From Bacillus cereus ATCC 14579 (GTDB taxonomy: Bacteria; Bacillota; Bacilli; Bacillales; Bacillaceae_G), in contig NC_004722.1 of assembly GCF_000007825.1 (NCBI RefSeq), forward strand, positions 446,001 to 510,000: DNA of 64,000 bases, in the 5' to 3' direction. How positions within the stretch are numbered: the first letter of the stretch is position 1; each line of letters starts with the position of its first letter. The notes beneath the pieces are model-generated. The model did no database searches, was not told the DNA's origin, and saw only the letters and a list, made by a program, of their open reading frames with translations. Position numbers and translations under genes: made by a program. Below, in pieces: positions 50,768 through 60,930 of this stretch.

Positions 50768-51853
50768 TTCGTCTTCTTTTTTATCATCGATTTGGAGTTC
50801 TTTTTCTGGTTTATGGTATGTGTAGAAGCTATCTACAAGCAAATCTAAATGCTCTACTTCTTCACTATAGTTAATGATGGAAGAAATAAGAGGGAAGAGA
50901 TGTAACCATGTTTTATATGCTTCTTCATCGTCTTTATTTTGATATTCCATAAAGATATCAATTAATTCTTGTTTACCTGTTTCAACTTCATCAAGCATTT
51001 CGACTGATTGTTGTTTTTTTGCTTTACCAATAAATTTTAATAAAACTTGTTCATGATAATGCGTTAATGAGTCAAGTTCGTTTTGGATAGATTCCTGAAA
51101 TTCTTCCGGCATATAGCGCAGTTCATTTTCAGTACGGTGTAATGATTTTAACGTACTTAAAGCACGGCTTGTTGTCGCTAACATTTGTCTGAATAAAACG
51201 AGCTTACGAATTTTTGCGAACTTTACTTTTTTCGTGTAGCTTCTTTCTTCTTTATACAGCAAATAGTAATGGTTTAGTTTGATCATTTTTTCTTTCATAC
51301 GATCAATATCAGTTTTTAGCGTTGTAAAATCAGAAGCCTGCCTGCTATTCATTCGAATCCATTTTACAATTTCTTCTGTATTATCAACGATACGATGATA
51401 AAGTTTTGTTTCATATTTTGGCGGCATAAATACTAAATTTACAAGTGAAGCCGCAATAATACCAATCATAATCGTCGCAAATCGAAGTAAGGCAAAACTA
51501 AAGAAATCTTCGCCTTGATACTCCATAATGGCGATAACTGTTACTAAAGCAATTGATATTGTGTTTTCTAATCGTAATTGTAATGTAAGAGCAATTACTA
51601 ATATACATGTTAATCCAATAATAAAAGGATTATGTCCAAAAGCAGTAGCAAATGCGATAGCAAATATCGCACCAATTACATTTGCTTGAATTTGTTCAAG
51701 TGCTGTTAAATAAGAACGGTATACAGACGGTTGAACAGCAAAGATAGCTGAAATTCCCGCAAATACCGGACTCGGTAATTGAAGTAAAATACAAGCAAAT
51801 AAAGCTAACGTGATGGCAATACCCGTTTTTAAAATGCGAGCACCAAGTTTCAT
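50765..51853 (-). CDS. ygaE: FUSC/aromatic acid exporter family protein (YgaE)
   Basis: 362 residues. Residues 1-150 contain about five helices of the FUSC/ArAE efflux family (LALFACILLQLPSPVFAGISAIFAVQPSVYRSYLTALEQ is the signature). The remaining half is a cytoplasmic coiled-coil domain with charged helices. I start at ATG 51853 (MKLGARILKTG), the residue where the B. subtilis protein begins, with AAGGATC upstream. The gene order ygaD-ygaE is as in B. subtilis. The transported substance is unknown. Confidence 0.85.
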   Translation of the reverse strand: MKLGARILKTGIAITLALFACILLQLPSPVFAGISAIFAVQPSVYRSYLTALEQIQANVIGAIFAIAFATAFGHNPFIIGLTCILVIALTLQLRLENTISIALVTVIAIMEYQGEDFFSFALLRFATIMIGIIAASLVNLVFMPPKYETKLYHRIVDNTEEIVKWIRMNSRQASDFTTLKTDIDRMKEKMIKLNHYYLLYKEERSYTKKVKFAKIRKLVLFRQMLATTSRALSTLKSLHRTENELRYMPEEFQESIQNELDSLTHYHEQVLLKFIGKAKKQQSVEMLDEVETGKQELIDIFMEYQNKDDEEAYKTWLHLFPLISSIINYSEEVEHLDLLVDSFYTYHKPEKELQIDDKKEDE

Positions 51854-51969
51854 ACCCTTAATAAGATCCTTTCTCTTGTCATAATGAATGTACAACATGA
51901 TACTATACATTCATTACAATATGTTAGCAAGTGATATTTTAGTGACGTTAAAAGAAATTAGTGTTCATT

Positions 51970-52072
51970 TTATCCCGCTAATTGTGAGTAGTAAGATTCG
52001 CGCCTCAAAATTCAGAAGCTGGATGCCGGTAAACGTCCGATTGGAGTAGGCTAATTAAAGTTTCACTTTATA
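51970..52072 (+). repeat. bcr1-like intergenic repeat, copy C
   Basis: TATCCCGCTAATTGTGAGTA at the left, CTCAAAATTCAG, GGATGCCGGTAAACGTCCG, ATTGGAGTAGGCTAAT and AAAGTTTCACTTTAT at the right. The blocks align with copy A but the middle is shorter. It lies in the 355-base gap between the FUSC and gltB genes, which otherwise holds only a terminator. Confidence 0.55.
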
Positions 52073-52108
52073 ATTTTTCCTAATTCCTTTTAAACATCAG
52101 TTTTTAGT

Positions 52109-52134
52109 AAAAAAACCTGCTGAATTTCAGCAGG
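52109..52134 (-). terminator. Terminator of gltB
   Basis: On the minus strand ACCTGCTGAA-A-TTCAGCAGGT is followed by TTTTTTTAC, 75 bases beyond the gltB stop. Confidence 0.85.
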
Positions 52135-52209
52135 TCTCAAATTGTTACTATAGATTACTATGAGAAGCGTACTTCGTCAATTTTTTCTTAATAATGAAAA
52201 TTACTCATT

Positions 52210-55200
52210 TTACTCTGTTGAGATAGATGGATCTGCCTGTTCTTTTTTCGGGATAATCTCAAAAAACTTGTTCTGTATATCATCTAATAATGGTGTTAAC
52301 AAAGCAACTTCCTCATATTGCTCGTGCTCGTTTAGTACACGAATATAGTCTAGCAATAATTCAGTTACATCTTTCAAACCATTTTTACTAATTGGTTGTA
52401 ATGTAACATTTGCGCCTTTTGCGATTCTTCTTTTTAAGGCCTGTTCTGTTAAGCCTAAGTTTGAATCACGACGCAAATAAACAACACCGCCAGTCATGCC
52501 AGCGCAAATCCATGGACCAGGGTCACCTAAAACAAGCGCTCGCCCGTTTGTCATATATTCAAAAGCAAAACCTTTAATATTGGAGTATGCACCTATATTT
52601 CCTTGCTCTTTTTCACGGAGTGGTTTTGTTATTCTACCTCCAATTATCATGTCTGCCCCAGAAAGGCGAATGCCAGCGCGAGCATCAGCGTTCCCTTGTA
52701 CGTATAGTGCCCCTTTTTGTGCACCATATCCAAATCCTTTTCCGACAGAACCGTTATAATATACTCCGTCTTTTCCTTTTGATTTCGTTATATAAATCCC
52801 ACCACCAAAGGAAGTTTTACCAATGCCATCTTGTGCGCCGCCATTTACGTGTATAAATAAATTTTCACTATTGTAAGCACCTAACCCATTTCCGGGAATA
52901 GAACCATTCGTATACTTTAATGTAAGTGGTTCAAGTTGAGTAGCTTCATATAGTTTACTGCGAACGCGATAACATGATTCTAGACCACCCATAACGCGTT
53001 GCTCTACACCAACGCCTACCAATTCTTTTGAGTCAGCGGAATGAACTGTCTTAAATTGTTTTTCCGATACGCCTTCTGTTGTTGTAACAGATGGATGTTC
53101 TATTATTTGTAGTAAATTACGTAAGTTTAATAAATTTTCGCCTCGAACTTGCTCTAATAAATCAGAACGCCCAACAATTGCTTGTAAATTTGTATAACCA
53201 AGCTGTCCTGTTAATCGTTTTAGTTCTACACCGAAAGAGGTGAATAAATTTAGCAGGCCAGCAACTGCGCTTTCTAATTCGCGTGGGACGAAGCGGCGTA
53301 ACCCGTGTTCTTTTGCTTGTGCTTCAGACTCGATTTGTGTCGCAATTCCAACATGGCAAGTATCTAGATGGCACCCACGGCAAGTAGTACAGCCGATTGC
53401 AATCATTGATAGTGTGCCAAATCCAATACGGTTTGCTCCGAGGAGCATGATTTTCAAGGCATCATTTACACTTCGAATACCACCATCTGCCCAAATCTCT
53501 ACTTTATGTCTCATGCTTGCTTCTAATAAAGCGTTGTGAGCGGCTTTAACACCAATTTCTACAGGGAGACCTACATGCTGCAATGCGTGAATACGTGCAG
53601 CGCCTGTTCCGCCATCGAATCCGCTAATGTTAATAAAATCAGCGCCAGCTTTGGCGATACCGACAGCAATTGTTCCGATATTAGGAACAACAGGGACTTT
53701 CACGGCTACTTTGGCAAGTTGATTAGCTGTTTTAATTTCTGTAATCATTTGAGCTAAATCTTCAATTGAATAAATATCATGGTTATTAGAAGGCGAAATT
53801 AAATCTGAGCCGATTGTCGCATTACGTGCTTCAGCGATTTTGGCTGTCACTTTTGAACCAGGTAAATGCCCACCTTCCCCAGGCTTTGCGCCTTGACCGA
53901 TTTTGATTTCAATTAAGTTTGATGAGTTTAGTAGTTCGGCATTTACTCCAAATCGCCCAGATGCTACTTGTTGTCCACGTGTATGTGGATATTTTCCAAT
54001 CATATCTTTAATTTCGCCGCCTTCACCGTTCAAGCTAATCATATTTAGCTGATCGGCTGCTTCTGCATATGCGCGAAAGGCAATTTCGTTTTGAGAACCA
54101 AATGACATAGAACTAATAATAAATGGTAAATTATGATTTTTGATGCCGATAGATACTTCTTCAGTTGGAACGACATGTTTTGTTTGTTTCGTTTGAACAA
54201 GGTGTCTGATTGCGATTGGATTATTCTCTTCTAGTTCACTTAACTTGTCACGGTAATCATCATAAGAATTTCCTTTTGCAACATCGCCGATGGCTTTCCA
54301 AATTCGCGGGAATATATGAAATGATTTTCGCATTCTAATTTTAGGATTGTTATAATCCTCTGCTCGTATTTTTGCATCTTCAACAAGTGATTCAAGTGAA
54401 AAGGCTAAATCATTTGAACCGAAGAAATTTGTAATCTGTAATATATTTGCGATTTCTTCATGTAATCCAATAGATGAATAGAGACGTCCGTAACCACGTA
54501 ACTCATGAATTCCAATTGTTGAAATGACTTTTTCTAATCCTTTATTAAGTGCAGTATATAGATTCGTAATTGGTGTTTTTGTTCCATCATTTACAGTCGC
54601 GAATAATAAATATGGATTAATACCATCTGCTCCTAATCCATATAGCGTGACAATGTCATGTAAGGAGCGAAGAGCACCAGAACGTATAACGAGAGAACAA
54701 TTGCGGCGTAATTTATTTTCACTTAATGCTTGATGTACTTTAGCGGTAACTAAATGTGGATCAATCCACAATCGTTCATTTAGATGGGCTTTTGCGTCAT
54801 CTAATACTAGTAGGGAAGCGCCATTGTTAACAGCAGCTATCGCTTCAGAACTAATGCGGCTTAATGCGCATTGCAGAGTTTCTGACGAGCTGAATGTAGC
54901 AGAGATTGTGGCGATAGAGTTATGAGTCTTAAATAGCTCTATGAGTTGTTCGTACGTAATTGTGTGTAATTCCTCTGCAATAGGTTGTGCCACGCTGCCT
55001 TCTAAAATAATTGGTGAAAGCATTTCAACTACAAATGGCCGTTTTGCGCCGCTTAATAAACTTGGACGCTCTCCAAGTACAGTACGTGTAGAGAAGTGTT
55101 CAATTTCACGGTCACGGTCAATTGCAGGGTTTGTAACAACAGCTACACTTTCTTTAATAAAGTCAGCGATATTTCGTCTATCAGTATCGAGTGCGGCAAG

Positions 55201-56646
55201 TGGTGAGTCATGCCCAAGTGAGCGTATTGGCTCAACGCCTTTTGTTGCCATCTGTTCAAGAAGTTGAATATGTTCTCGGTCCCATCCGAAAGCGACGTAT
55301 TCTTTCGTTTCAACTTGAACAGAATCACATAGCCCTTGGATTTTTTTCGTTTCAGGGATAGATAAATTTAAATGGTAATTGGTAGTATCAATTCGCTTTT
55401 TAAAACGGTTATATACTTGGATTTGATATTTGTCATATTCATAAAGAACAAGTTCATCTTGTTCATTCCATTTTAATCCGACTTTTTCTCCAGGAGCGAG
55501 TGGTTTTGGTTCTGCTACATATTTAGTTGGTGATACAACTCCAGGTTCAGAAGAGAAAATATAAGAGCTCTCTGTCTCTACTTTCCATACTGGGCGTAAT
55601 CCAAGGGAATCAACGCTGAAAACAGCTTCATCTTTAAAACGGGAAATGATGCCAGCTGGTCCTTGTGCAAAATGTCCCCATGCTTCACGTATATACGTAT
55701 ATAAATCTTGTAAAGGTGTTTCATAAAGTTTAATTTCATTAATAATTGGTGGGAATAGAATTTCCATTGCTTCAAATAAGCTGTAGCCGTATTGAACAAG
55801 TAGGGTTTCTAAGGTGCGGTTTAAATCTTGAGAGTCACTGCCTCCTGCAGTAAGTGGTACATCAATCATTTCAGCTTGATCGCGTAATTTCGCAATTGTG
55901 TTAATTTCACCATTATGTCCGAGAATGCTAAATGGTTGTACACGAAAAAAATTAGATAATGTATTAGTAGAGTAGCGGTTATGTCCTAATGTCATAGTTG
56001 AAGCGATAAGCGGATGTTGTAAATCATTATAGTAGGCAACAAGCGTATCACCAGCACCTAGAACTTTATATACAACATGATCATGACTTAATGAAGCAAC
56101 ATGAATTGCTTCGTTTTCCTCTATTTTTATTGTGACAGAAAATAATGTTTGCTCAATATTTATAATTTCGTTTTCTGCGATAAGGGCAACTTGCCAAAAT
56201 AAAGGTTCTTCTTGTTTACCAAGTGGACCGAGCGCATCTGAGTTTGTTGCATCGTCACTTTCGAAAATAATAGTAAAGTTTTTGTTGTTTAATTGCGTAC
56301 GAATATAATCTTTTAAGGCAGTAATGTTTTCTTTTTTATTTAGAAAAAAATGTCCAACGATAAAGTGGGGATGATCCACAATCGTTGGATTATATCCGCT
56401 ACTTTTTAGTTTTTCATTCCAAAGTGTTTTTGGTATATCAATGTGAATGCCGATGCCATCGCCCTCGCCATTAATGAAACCAGCTCTATGATTCATTTTG
56501 ACGAGTGATTGTATGCAAAGGTCAATGTTTTCTTTTGTAGCAATTTTTCGTTTCTCCATAACGGAAACGATTCCACACGCATCATGTTCTGCATTTCTAT
56601 AATCTCGAAATAAAGACGGTGTCCATGTATTTTTTTTATTGAGCAT
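52210..56646 (-). CDS. gltB: Glutamate synthase large subunit
   Basis: 1478 residues. Class II glutaminase domain at the N-terminus, with the catalytic Cys24 in DACGIV after a short propeptide. A central domain and the FMN-binding synthase domain (about 800-1200) with SLNGEGGEIK and GAKPGEGGHLPG follow; the cluster motif CTTCRGCHLDTC binds iron-sulfur. The C-terminal GXGXG beta-helix is seen in GGAQDGIGKTSFGGGIYI. It makes glutamate from glutamine and 2-oxoglutarate. The ATG has a GGGGGGATTG site. No small subunit (gltD) gene is next to it, so an external electron donor or a distant gltD is needed. Named gltA in B. subtilis. Confidence 0.93.
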   Translation of the reverse strand: MLNKKNTWTPSLFRDYRNAEHDACGIVSVMEKRKIATKENIDLCIQSLVKMNHRAGFINGEGDGIGIHIDIPKTLWNEKLKSSGYNPTIVDHPHFIVGHFFLNKKENITALKDYIRTQLNNKNFTIIFESDDATNSDALGPLGKQEEPLFWQVALIAENEIINIEQTLFSVTIKIEENEAIHVASLSHDHVVYKVLGAGDTLVAYYNDLQHPLIASTMTLGHNRYSTNTLSNFFRVQPFSILGHNGEINTIAKLRDQAEMIDVPLTAGGSDSQDLNRTLETLLVQYGYSLFEAMEILFPPIINEIKLYETPLQDLYTYIREAWGHFAQGPAGIISRFKDEAVFSVDSLGLRPVWKVETESSYIFSSEPGVVSPTKYVAEPKPLAPGEKVGLKWNEQDELVLYEYDKYQIQVYNRFKKRIDTTNYHLNLSIPETKKIQGLCDSVQVETKEYVAFGWDREHIQLLEQMATKGVEPIRSLGHDSPLAALDTDRRNIADFIKESVAVVTNPAIDRDREIEHFSTRTVLGERPSLLSGAKRPFVVEMLSPIILEGSVAQPIAEELHTITYEQLIELFKTHNSIATISATFSSSETLQCALSRISSEAIAAVNNGASLLVLDDAKAHLNERLWIDPHLVTAKVHQALSENKLRRNCSLVIRSGALRSLHDIVTLYGLGADGINPYLLFATVNDGTKTPITNLYTALNKGLEKVISTIGIHELRGYGRLYSSIGLHEEIANILQITNFFGSNDLAFSLESLVEDAKIRAEDYNNPKIRMRKSFHIFPRIWKAIGDVAKGNSYDDYRDKLSELEENNPIAIRHLVQTKQTKHVVPTEEVSIGIKNHNLPFIISSMSFGSQNEIAFRAYAEAADQLNMISLNGEGGEIKDMIGKYPHTRGQQVASGRFGVNAELLNSSNLIEIKIGQGAKPGEGGHLPGSKVTAKIAEARNATIGSDLISPSNNHDIYSIEDLAQMITEIKTANQLAKVAVKVPVVPNIGTIAVGIAKAGADFINISGFDGGTGAARIHALQHVGLPVEIGVKAAHNALLEASMRHKVEIWADGGIRSVNDALKIMLLGANRIGFGTLSMIAIGCTTCRGCHLDTCHVGIATQIESEAQAKEHGLRRFVPRELESAVAGLLNLFTSFGVELKRLTGQLGYTNLQAIVGRSDLLEQVRGENLLNLRNLLQIIEHPSVTTTEGVSEKQFKTVHSADSKELVGVGVEQRVMGGLESCYRVRSKLYEATQLEPLTLKYTNGSIPGNGLGAYNSENLFIHVNGGAQDGIGKTSFGGGIYITKSKGKDGVYYNGSVGKGFGYGAQKGALYVQGNADARAGIRLSGADMIIGGRITKPLREKEQGNIGAYSNIKGFAFEYMTNGRALVLGDPGPWICAGMTGGVVYLRRDSNLGLTEQALKRRIAKGANVTLQPISKNGLKDVTELLLDYIRVLNEHEQYEEVALLTPLLDDIQNKFFEIIPKKEQADPSISTE

Positions 56647-56797
56647 CCGTCAATCCCCCCTCTTGTAAAAGTTAGAATAATCTTACTATTTAAGGCGCAA
56701 ATCACCTTGTACACAGAGATAGTAATGCTGTAAAAGAATATAAAACAGATAATTATGAATAATTATACTATTAATACGTAATTTATGAAATAGAAAA

Positions 56798-56834
56798 AAG
56801 GAAAAAAGAAAGGTGAGCTTTCTTTTTTCCTTTT
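56798..56834 (-). terminator. Terminator of gsaB
   Basis: Stem AAAAGGAAAAAAGAAAG / CTTTCTTTTTTCCTTTT around GTGAG, just past the minus-strand gsaB stop. Confidence 0.75.
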
Positions 56835-56844
56835 AATGACGGGA

Positions 56845-58143
56845 TTATTTATTGTCTGCTAGGGCAGCAAATGCTCTGCCGACAGCTTCGATTGTATATT
56901 CAATATCTTCTTTTGTATGTTCTGTAGTTAAGAACCATGCCTCGTATTTAGAAGGTGCTAAGTTAACTCCTTCTTGAAGCATAAGCTTGAAGAATTTACC
57001 GAACATTTCACCGTCTGTATCTTGTGCGGCATCGTAATCTTCAATTGTATTAGTTGTGAAGTATACAGTTAAAGCCCCTTTTAGACGATTTAATGTAATG
57101 TCGATATTATGTTTCGCTGCTTGCTCTAAAATTCCTTTTTCAAGCATTGCACCAAGTTCATCTAATTTCTCATAAAGCCCTTCTTGTTGAAGTACTTCTA
57201 GACAAGCGATACCTGATGCCATAGAAGCAGGGTTTCCTGCCATTGTACCAGCTTGGTATGCAGGTCCAAGCGGAGCAACTTGTTCCATAATTTCTTTCTT
57301 ACCACCGTAAGCACCGATTGGTAAGCCACCGCCAATAACTTTACCAAGCGCTGTTAAGTCAGGTGTAACACCAAGTAAGTCTTGAGCACCGCCGTACATA
57401 AAGCGGAAAGCAGTAATAACTTCATCATAAATTACTAGTGCGCCAGCTTCGTGAACAAGTTCATTCACTTTTTCAAGGAATCCAGGTTTAGGCTCTACAA
57501 TACCGAAGTTTCCAACGATCGGTTCTACAAGGATAGCTGCTACTTCATGACCCCATTTATCTAAAGCTTCTTTTAAAGTTTCTACATTGTTAAATGGAAC
57601 GGTAATAACTTCTTGTGCAATACTTTGTGGTACGCCAGCTGAGTCAGGAGTTCCTAAAGTAGAAGGGCCAGATCCAGCTGCCACAAGTACTAAATCAGAA
57701 TGACCGTGGTAACAACCAGCAAATTTCATGATTTTTGTGCGACCTGTATAAGCACGAGCAACACGAATCGTTGTCATCACTGCTTCTGTACCAGAGTTTA
57801 CGAAACGGACTTTATCTAATGCAGGCATTGCTTCTTTTAACATTTTTGCGAATTTTACCTCTAGCGCTGTTGGTGTTCCATAAAGTACCCCATTTTCAGC
57901 AGCTGTTGTAATTGCTTTTGTTATATGCGGATGAGCATGTCCAGTAATAATAGGACCGTATGCTGCTAAATAATCGATATATTTATTTCCGTCTACATCC
58001 CAGAAATAAGCGCCTTTCCCACGTTCCATAGCAACAGGAGCGCCGCCGCCAACTGCTTTAAAAGAACGAGAAGGACTGTTAACACCGCCAACGATATGCT
58101 CTAAAGCTTCTTTATGTAATGCTTCTGACTTTGTGAAATTCAC
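56845..58143 (-). CDS. gsaB: Glutamate-1-semialdehyde 2,1-aminomutase
   Basis: PLP enzyme making 5-aminolevulinate for haem in the C5 pathway, 432 residues. Motifs: GGVNSPSRSF, RFVNSGTEAVMT, GCYHGHSDLVLVAAGSG, IYDEVITAFR and the PLP-binding Lys in ALGKVIGGGLPIGAYGG. Bacillus has hemL and this second gene, gsaB, located next to the bcp-perR region as here. The ATG at 58143 has AGGAGATG upstream on the minus strand. The two paralogues may differ in regulation. Confidence 0.93.
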   Translation of the reverse strand: MNFTKSEALHKEALEHIVGGVNSPSRSFKAVGGGAPVAMERGKGAYFWDVDGNKYIDYLAAYGPIITGHAHPHITKAITTAAENGVLYGTPTALEVKFAKMLKEAMPALDKVRFVNSGTEAVMTTIRVARAYTGRTKIMKFAGCYHGHSDLVLVAAGSGPSTLGTPDSAGVPQSIAQEVITVPFNNVETLKEALDKWGHEVAAILVEPIVGNFGIVEPKPGFLEKVNELVHEAGALVIYDEVITAFRFMYGGAQDLLGVTPDLTALGKVIGGGLPIGAYGGKKEIMEQVAPLGPAYQAGTMAGNPASMASGIACLEVLQQEGLYEKLDELGAMLEKGILEQAAKHNIDITLNRLKGALTVYFTTNTIEDYDAAQDTDGEMFGKFFKLMLQEGVNLAPSKYEAWFLTTEHTKEDIEYTIEAVGRAFAALADNK

Positions 58144-58270
58144 TACAATTCATCTCCTTACAAAAATCTATGTATTATTCTAACATGTTTTTCGAAAAGA
58201 CGTATTGTTTGTGATAGCGAAGGCAGTTGGGTAAACTATTCGTTGTGACATTTAGGAGGGGGGTCCGATT

Positions 58271-59284
58271 ATGAAATCGGTAATTGAGGTACAAGGGTTA
58301 CGTAAAGAGTTTACAGCCTATTCAAGTCGTCCGGGCTTAAAGGGTGCATTTCGCGATTTATTAAATCGTAATTATAAAATAGTACCAGCAGTAAATGATG
58401 TATCTTTTACTGTAAAGCAAGGTGAAATGGTTGGTTATATCGGTGAGAACGGTGCTGGTAAATCAACAACAATTAAAATGCTTACGGGGATTTTAACTCC
58501 GACATCAGGGCAAATCACAGTAAATGGAATGAACCCACATAATCAAAGAGAAGAATTTGTAAGAACAATTGGTGTTGTTTTTGGACAGCGTTCGCAACTT
58601 TGGTGGGATATTGCAGTACAAGAATCGTTTCGTTTATTAAAGAAAGTGTATGGTGTATCAGACGCTCAGTATAAGGAGCATATGGAGCACGTAATTGAAA
58701 CGTTAGATATAGGGCCCTTATTAGATAAACCAGTTCGAAAATTATCTCTTGGTCAAAGGATGCGTTGTGAATTAGCGGCAGCCTTAATTCATAATCCACC
58801 GTTATTATTTTTAGATGAGCCAACAATTGGGTTAGATGTACTTGTGAAATTGAAAATACGTGAATTTTTAAAAGAAATGAATGAACGTTATAAAACAACA
58901 ATTTTATTAACAACACACGATATTACTGATATTGAAGCTTTATGTGAGCGCGTTATCATGCTGGATGAAGGAAATATTATGTATGACGGTTCTTTAAATA
59001 ATCTTCGTACGCAGTGGGGAGCGGAGAAGGAAATTCACTTTCAGTTTGTTGCACCAGTTTCCTATCAGGCTTTATCAATGGTTATGCCAGATAATCATGT
59101 CGTTTGGTCGAAAGCAAAAGAGGAAAATGCATGGGTTGCAAAAATTCCGAATGAAGAAGTTATTATTTCAATGCTTATTTCTAAAGTAGTACAAGCCTTT
59201 CAAATTAAAGATTTAAAAATTAACGAAGTGTCTACAGAGGAAATTATTCGTAACATTTATGAAGAGGGTATTACGCATGGGTAA
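58271..59284 (+). CDS. ABC transporter ATP-binding protein (ABC-2 system)
   Basis: 337-residue ATPase: Walker A GENGAGKSTT, signature LSLGQRMRCELA, Walker B LLFLDEPTIGLD and switch His in TTHDITDIEAL. The C-terminal 90 residues form an accessory domain typical of drug or polysaccharide exporters of the DrrA type. AGGAGGGGG precedes the ATG. It overlaps the next gene by 8 bases, so with the following two permeases it makes a three-gene exporter operon. Confidence 0.9.
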   Translation: MKSVIEVQGLRKEFTAYSSRPGLKGAFRDLLNRNYKIVPAVNDVSFTVKQGEMVGYIGENGAGKSTTIKMLTGILTPTSGQITVNGMNPHNQREEFVRTIGVVFGQRSQLWWDIAVQESFRLLKKVYGVSDAQYKEHMEHVIETLDIGPLLDKPVRKLSLGQRMRCELAAALIHNPPLLFLDEPTIGLDVLVKLKIREFLKEMNERYKTTILLTTHDITDIEALCERVIMLDEGNIMYDGSLNNLRTQWGAEKEIHFQFVAPVSYQALSMVMPDNHVVWSKAKEENAWVAKIPNEEVIISMLISKVVQAFQIKDLKINEVSTEEIIRNIYEEGITHG

Positions 59285-60068
59285 GTATATTGAAATGATT
59301 CGAATTCGCTTTTTAATGATGCTTGCGTATCGTACAAATTACTATAGCGGGATTTTAATTTATACGATTAATATCGGTGCTTACTATTTTTTATGGCAAG
59401 CAATTTATAGCGGAAAAGAGAATATTGAAAGTTTATCTATTTCGCAAATGACCACGTATATCGCAATCGCGTGGATGGCACGTGCCTTCTATTTTAATAA
59501 TATAGATAGGGAAATTGCGATGGAGATTCAAGAAGGACGTGTGGCTGTAGAATTAATTCGTCCGTATAACTATTTGGGAATGAAAGTTATGCAAGGTCTT
59601 GGCGAGGGAATATTCCGTTTTGCCTTCTTTTCCATTCCAGGCATGGTTATCGTTACGTTATTATTTTCGTTGCAAATTACAACAAATTTTCAAACTTGGT
59701 TATATTTCTTCTTATCTTTAATATTTAGTTTTATTATTAATACACAAATTAATTTAATGACGGGAATGCTTACGTTTTTCCTATTTAATAATAGTGGGAT
59801 TATGTATGCAAAACGCGTTGTTATTGATTTATTTTCAGGTCTATTATTACCAATTAGTTTTTATCCGCTATGGGCCCAAAAAGCAATGATGTTTTTACCG
59901 TTTCAGGCTATTAGTTATATTCCAAGTATGATTTTTTCTGAAGGTATACAGGGGAGTAAGTTGTATGAGGCTTTAGTATTTCAAGTGATTTGGGCGATTG
60001 TACTTATTATTCCAATTGTACTCATGTGGAGAACGGCGAGAAAACGTCTAATTGTACAAGGGGGATGA
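59277..60068 (+). CDS. ABC-2 permease, subunit 1
   Basis: 263-residue membrane protein with about six helices and no clear catalytic motif. YRTNYYSGILIYTINIGAYYFLW and RVAVELIRPYNYLG are typical of the DUF990-like ABC-2 permeases paired with such an ATPase. ATG 59277 overlaps the ATPase stop; the longer frame (59259) is unlikely. The subunit probably pairs with the next gene product as a heterodimer. Substrate unknown. Confidence 0.85.
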   Translation: MGKYIEMIRIRFLMMLAYRTNYYSGILIYTINIGAYYFLWQAIYSGKENIESLSISQMTTYIAIAWMARAFYFNNIDREIAMEIQEGRVAVELIRPYNYLGMKVMQGLGEGIFRFAFFSIPGMVIVTLLFSLQITTNFQTWLYFFLSLIFSFIINTQINLMTGMLTFFLFNNSGIMYAKRVVIDLFSGLLLPISFYPLWAQKAMMFLPFQAISYIPSMIFSEGIQGSKLYEALVFQVIWAIVLIIPIVLMWRTARKRLIVQGG

Positions 60069-60072
60069 TGAG

Positions 60073-60858
60073 ATGCTATATATAAACTTATTTTTACAAT
60101 ATGCAAGTCAATATATAAAAACAAAATTGGAGTATCGAGGCGATTTTATCGTTGGTTTACTTTCTGATTTATCGCTTCAAGCAGTTAATTTAATATTTAT
60201 TCTCGTTGTATTTGGGCATACACAAGCATTGAAGGGATGGAGTCGAGAAGAAGTAATCTTTATTTATGGTTTCTTTTTAGTACCATTTGCCATCTTTTCA
60301 GCTTTCTTTAATATATGGGATTTTAATGATCGATACATTATTAAAGGGGAGATGGATCGTGTATTAACGCGGCCGATCCATAGCCTATTTCAAATTATAT
60401 TAGAAAGAATGGAACTTGAATCTTTAATTGGAGCTATTACAGGGATTGTTGTAATGGGATATGCAGCTGTGGAGTTACAATTATCTTTTTACTGGTATGA
60501 TTTCTTCTTATTTATATTGATGGTAGGAGGAGGAGCACTTGTATATGGAGGGATATTTGTTACGCTGGCGAGCCTTGGTTTTTGGTCGGATGCGAAAAGT
60601 TCAATTATGCCTCTTATGTATAACATAGGTAATTACGGGCGCTATCCTGTTAATATTTATAATCGTGTAATTCGTTTCATTTTAACGTTTGTTTTACCGT
60701 TTGCGTTTGTTGGAGTATATCCAGCGGCATACTTTTTAAGAAAAACAGAATGGAATAGTTATGCATTTGCGACGCCAATTGTTGGTGTTATCTGTTTTAC
60801 GATTGCAATCACCCTCTGGAACCAAGGGGTAAAAAGGTATCGTGGCGCGGGTAATTAA
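60073..60858 (+). CDS. ABC-2 permease, subunit 2
   Basis: 261 residues with six helices; LEYRGDFIVGLLSDL at the start, IIKGEMDRVLTRPIHSLFQIILERMELES in the first loop (equivalent to EGRVAVELIRP in subunit 1) and VTLASLGFWSDAKSS. ATG 60073 has GGGGGATG five bases upstream and starts four bases after the stop of subunit 1. It completes the ABC-2 exporter operon. Confidence 0.85.
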   Translation: MLYINLFLQYASQYIKTKLEYRGDFIVGLLSDLSLQAVNLIFILVVFGHTQALKGWSREEVIFIYGFFLVPFAIFSAFFNIWDFNDRYIIKGEMDRVLTRPIHSLFQIILERMELESLIGAITGIVVMGYAAVELQLSFYWYDFFLFILMVGGGALVYGGIFVTLASLGFWSDAKSSIMPLMYNIGNYGRYPVNIYNRVIRFILTFVLPFAFVGVYPAAYFLRKTEWNSYAFATPIVGVICFTIAITLWNQGVKRYRGAGN

Positions 60859-60896
60859 TTATAGAAGCTTGTTCGTTTCTAAGGGATAAATCAGTT

Positions 60897-60927
60897 CTCC
60901 ACCTCATACATATAAAATGAGGTGGAG
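60897..60927 (+). promoter_or_regulatory. Hairpin covering the ribosome-binding site
   Basis: CTCCACCTCAT (60897-60907) pairs with ATGAGGTGGAG (60917-60927), 11 perfect pairs with a 9-base loop. The second arm contains the GAGGTGGAGG Shine-Dalgarno of the K+ channel gene, which starts four bases later. The hairpin could hold back translation. Confidence 0.65.
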
Positions 60928-60930
60928 GAC

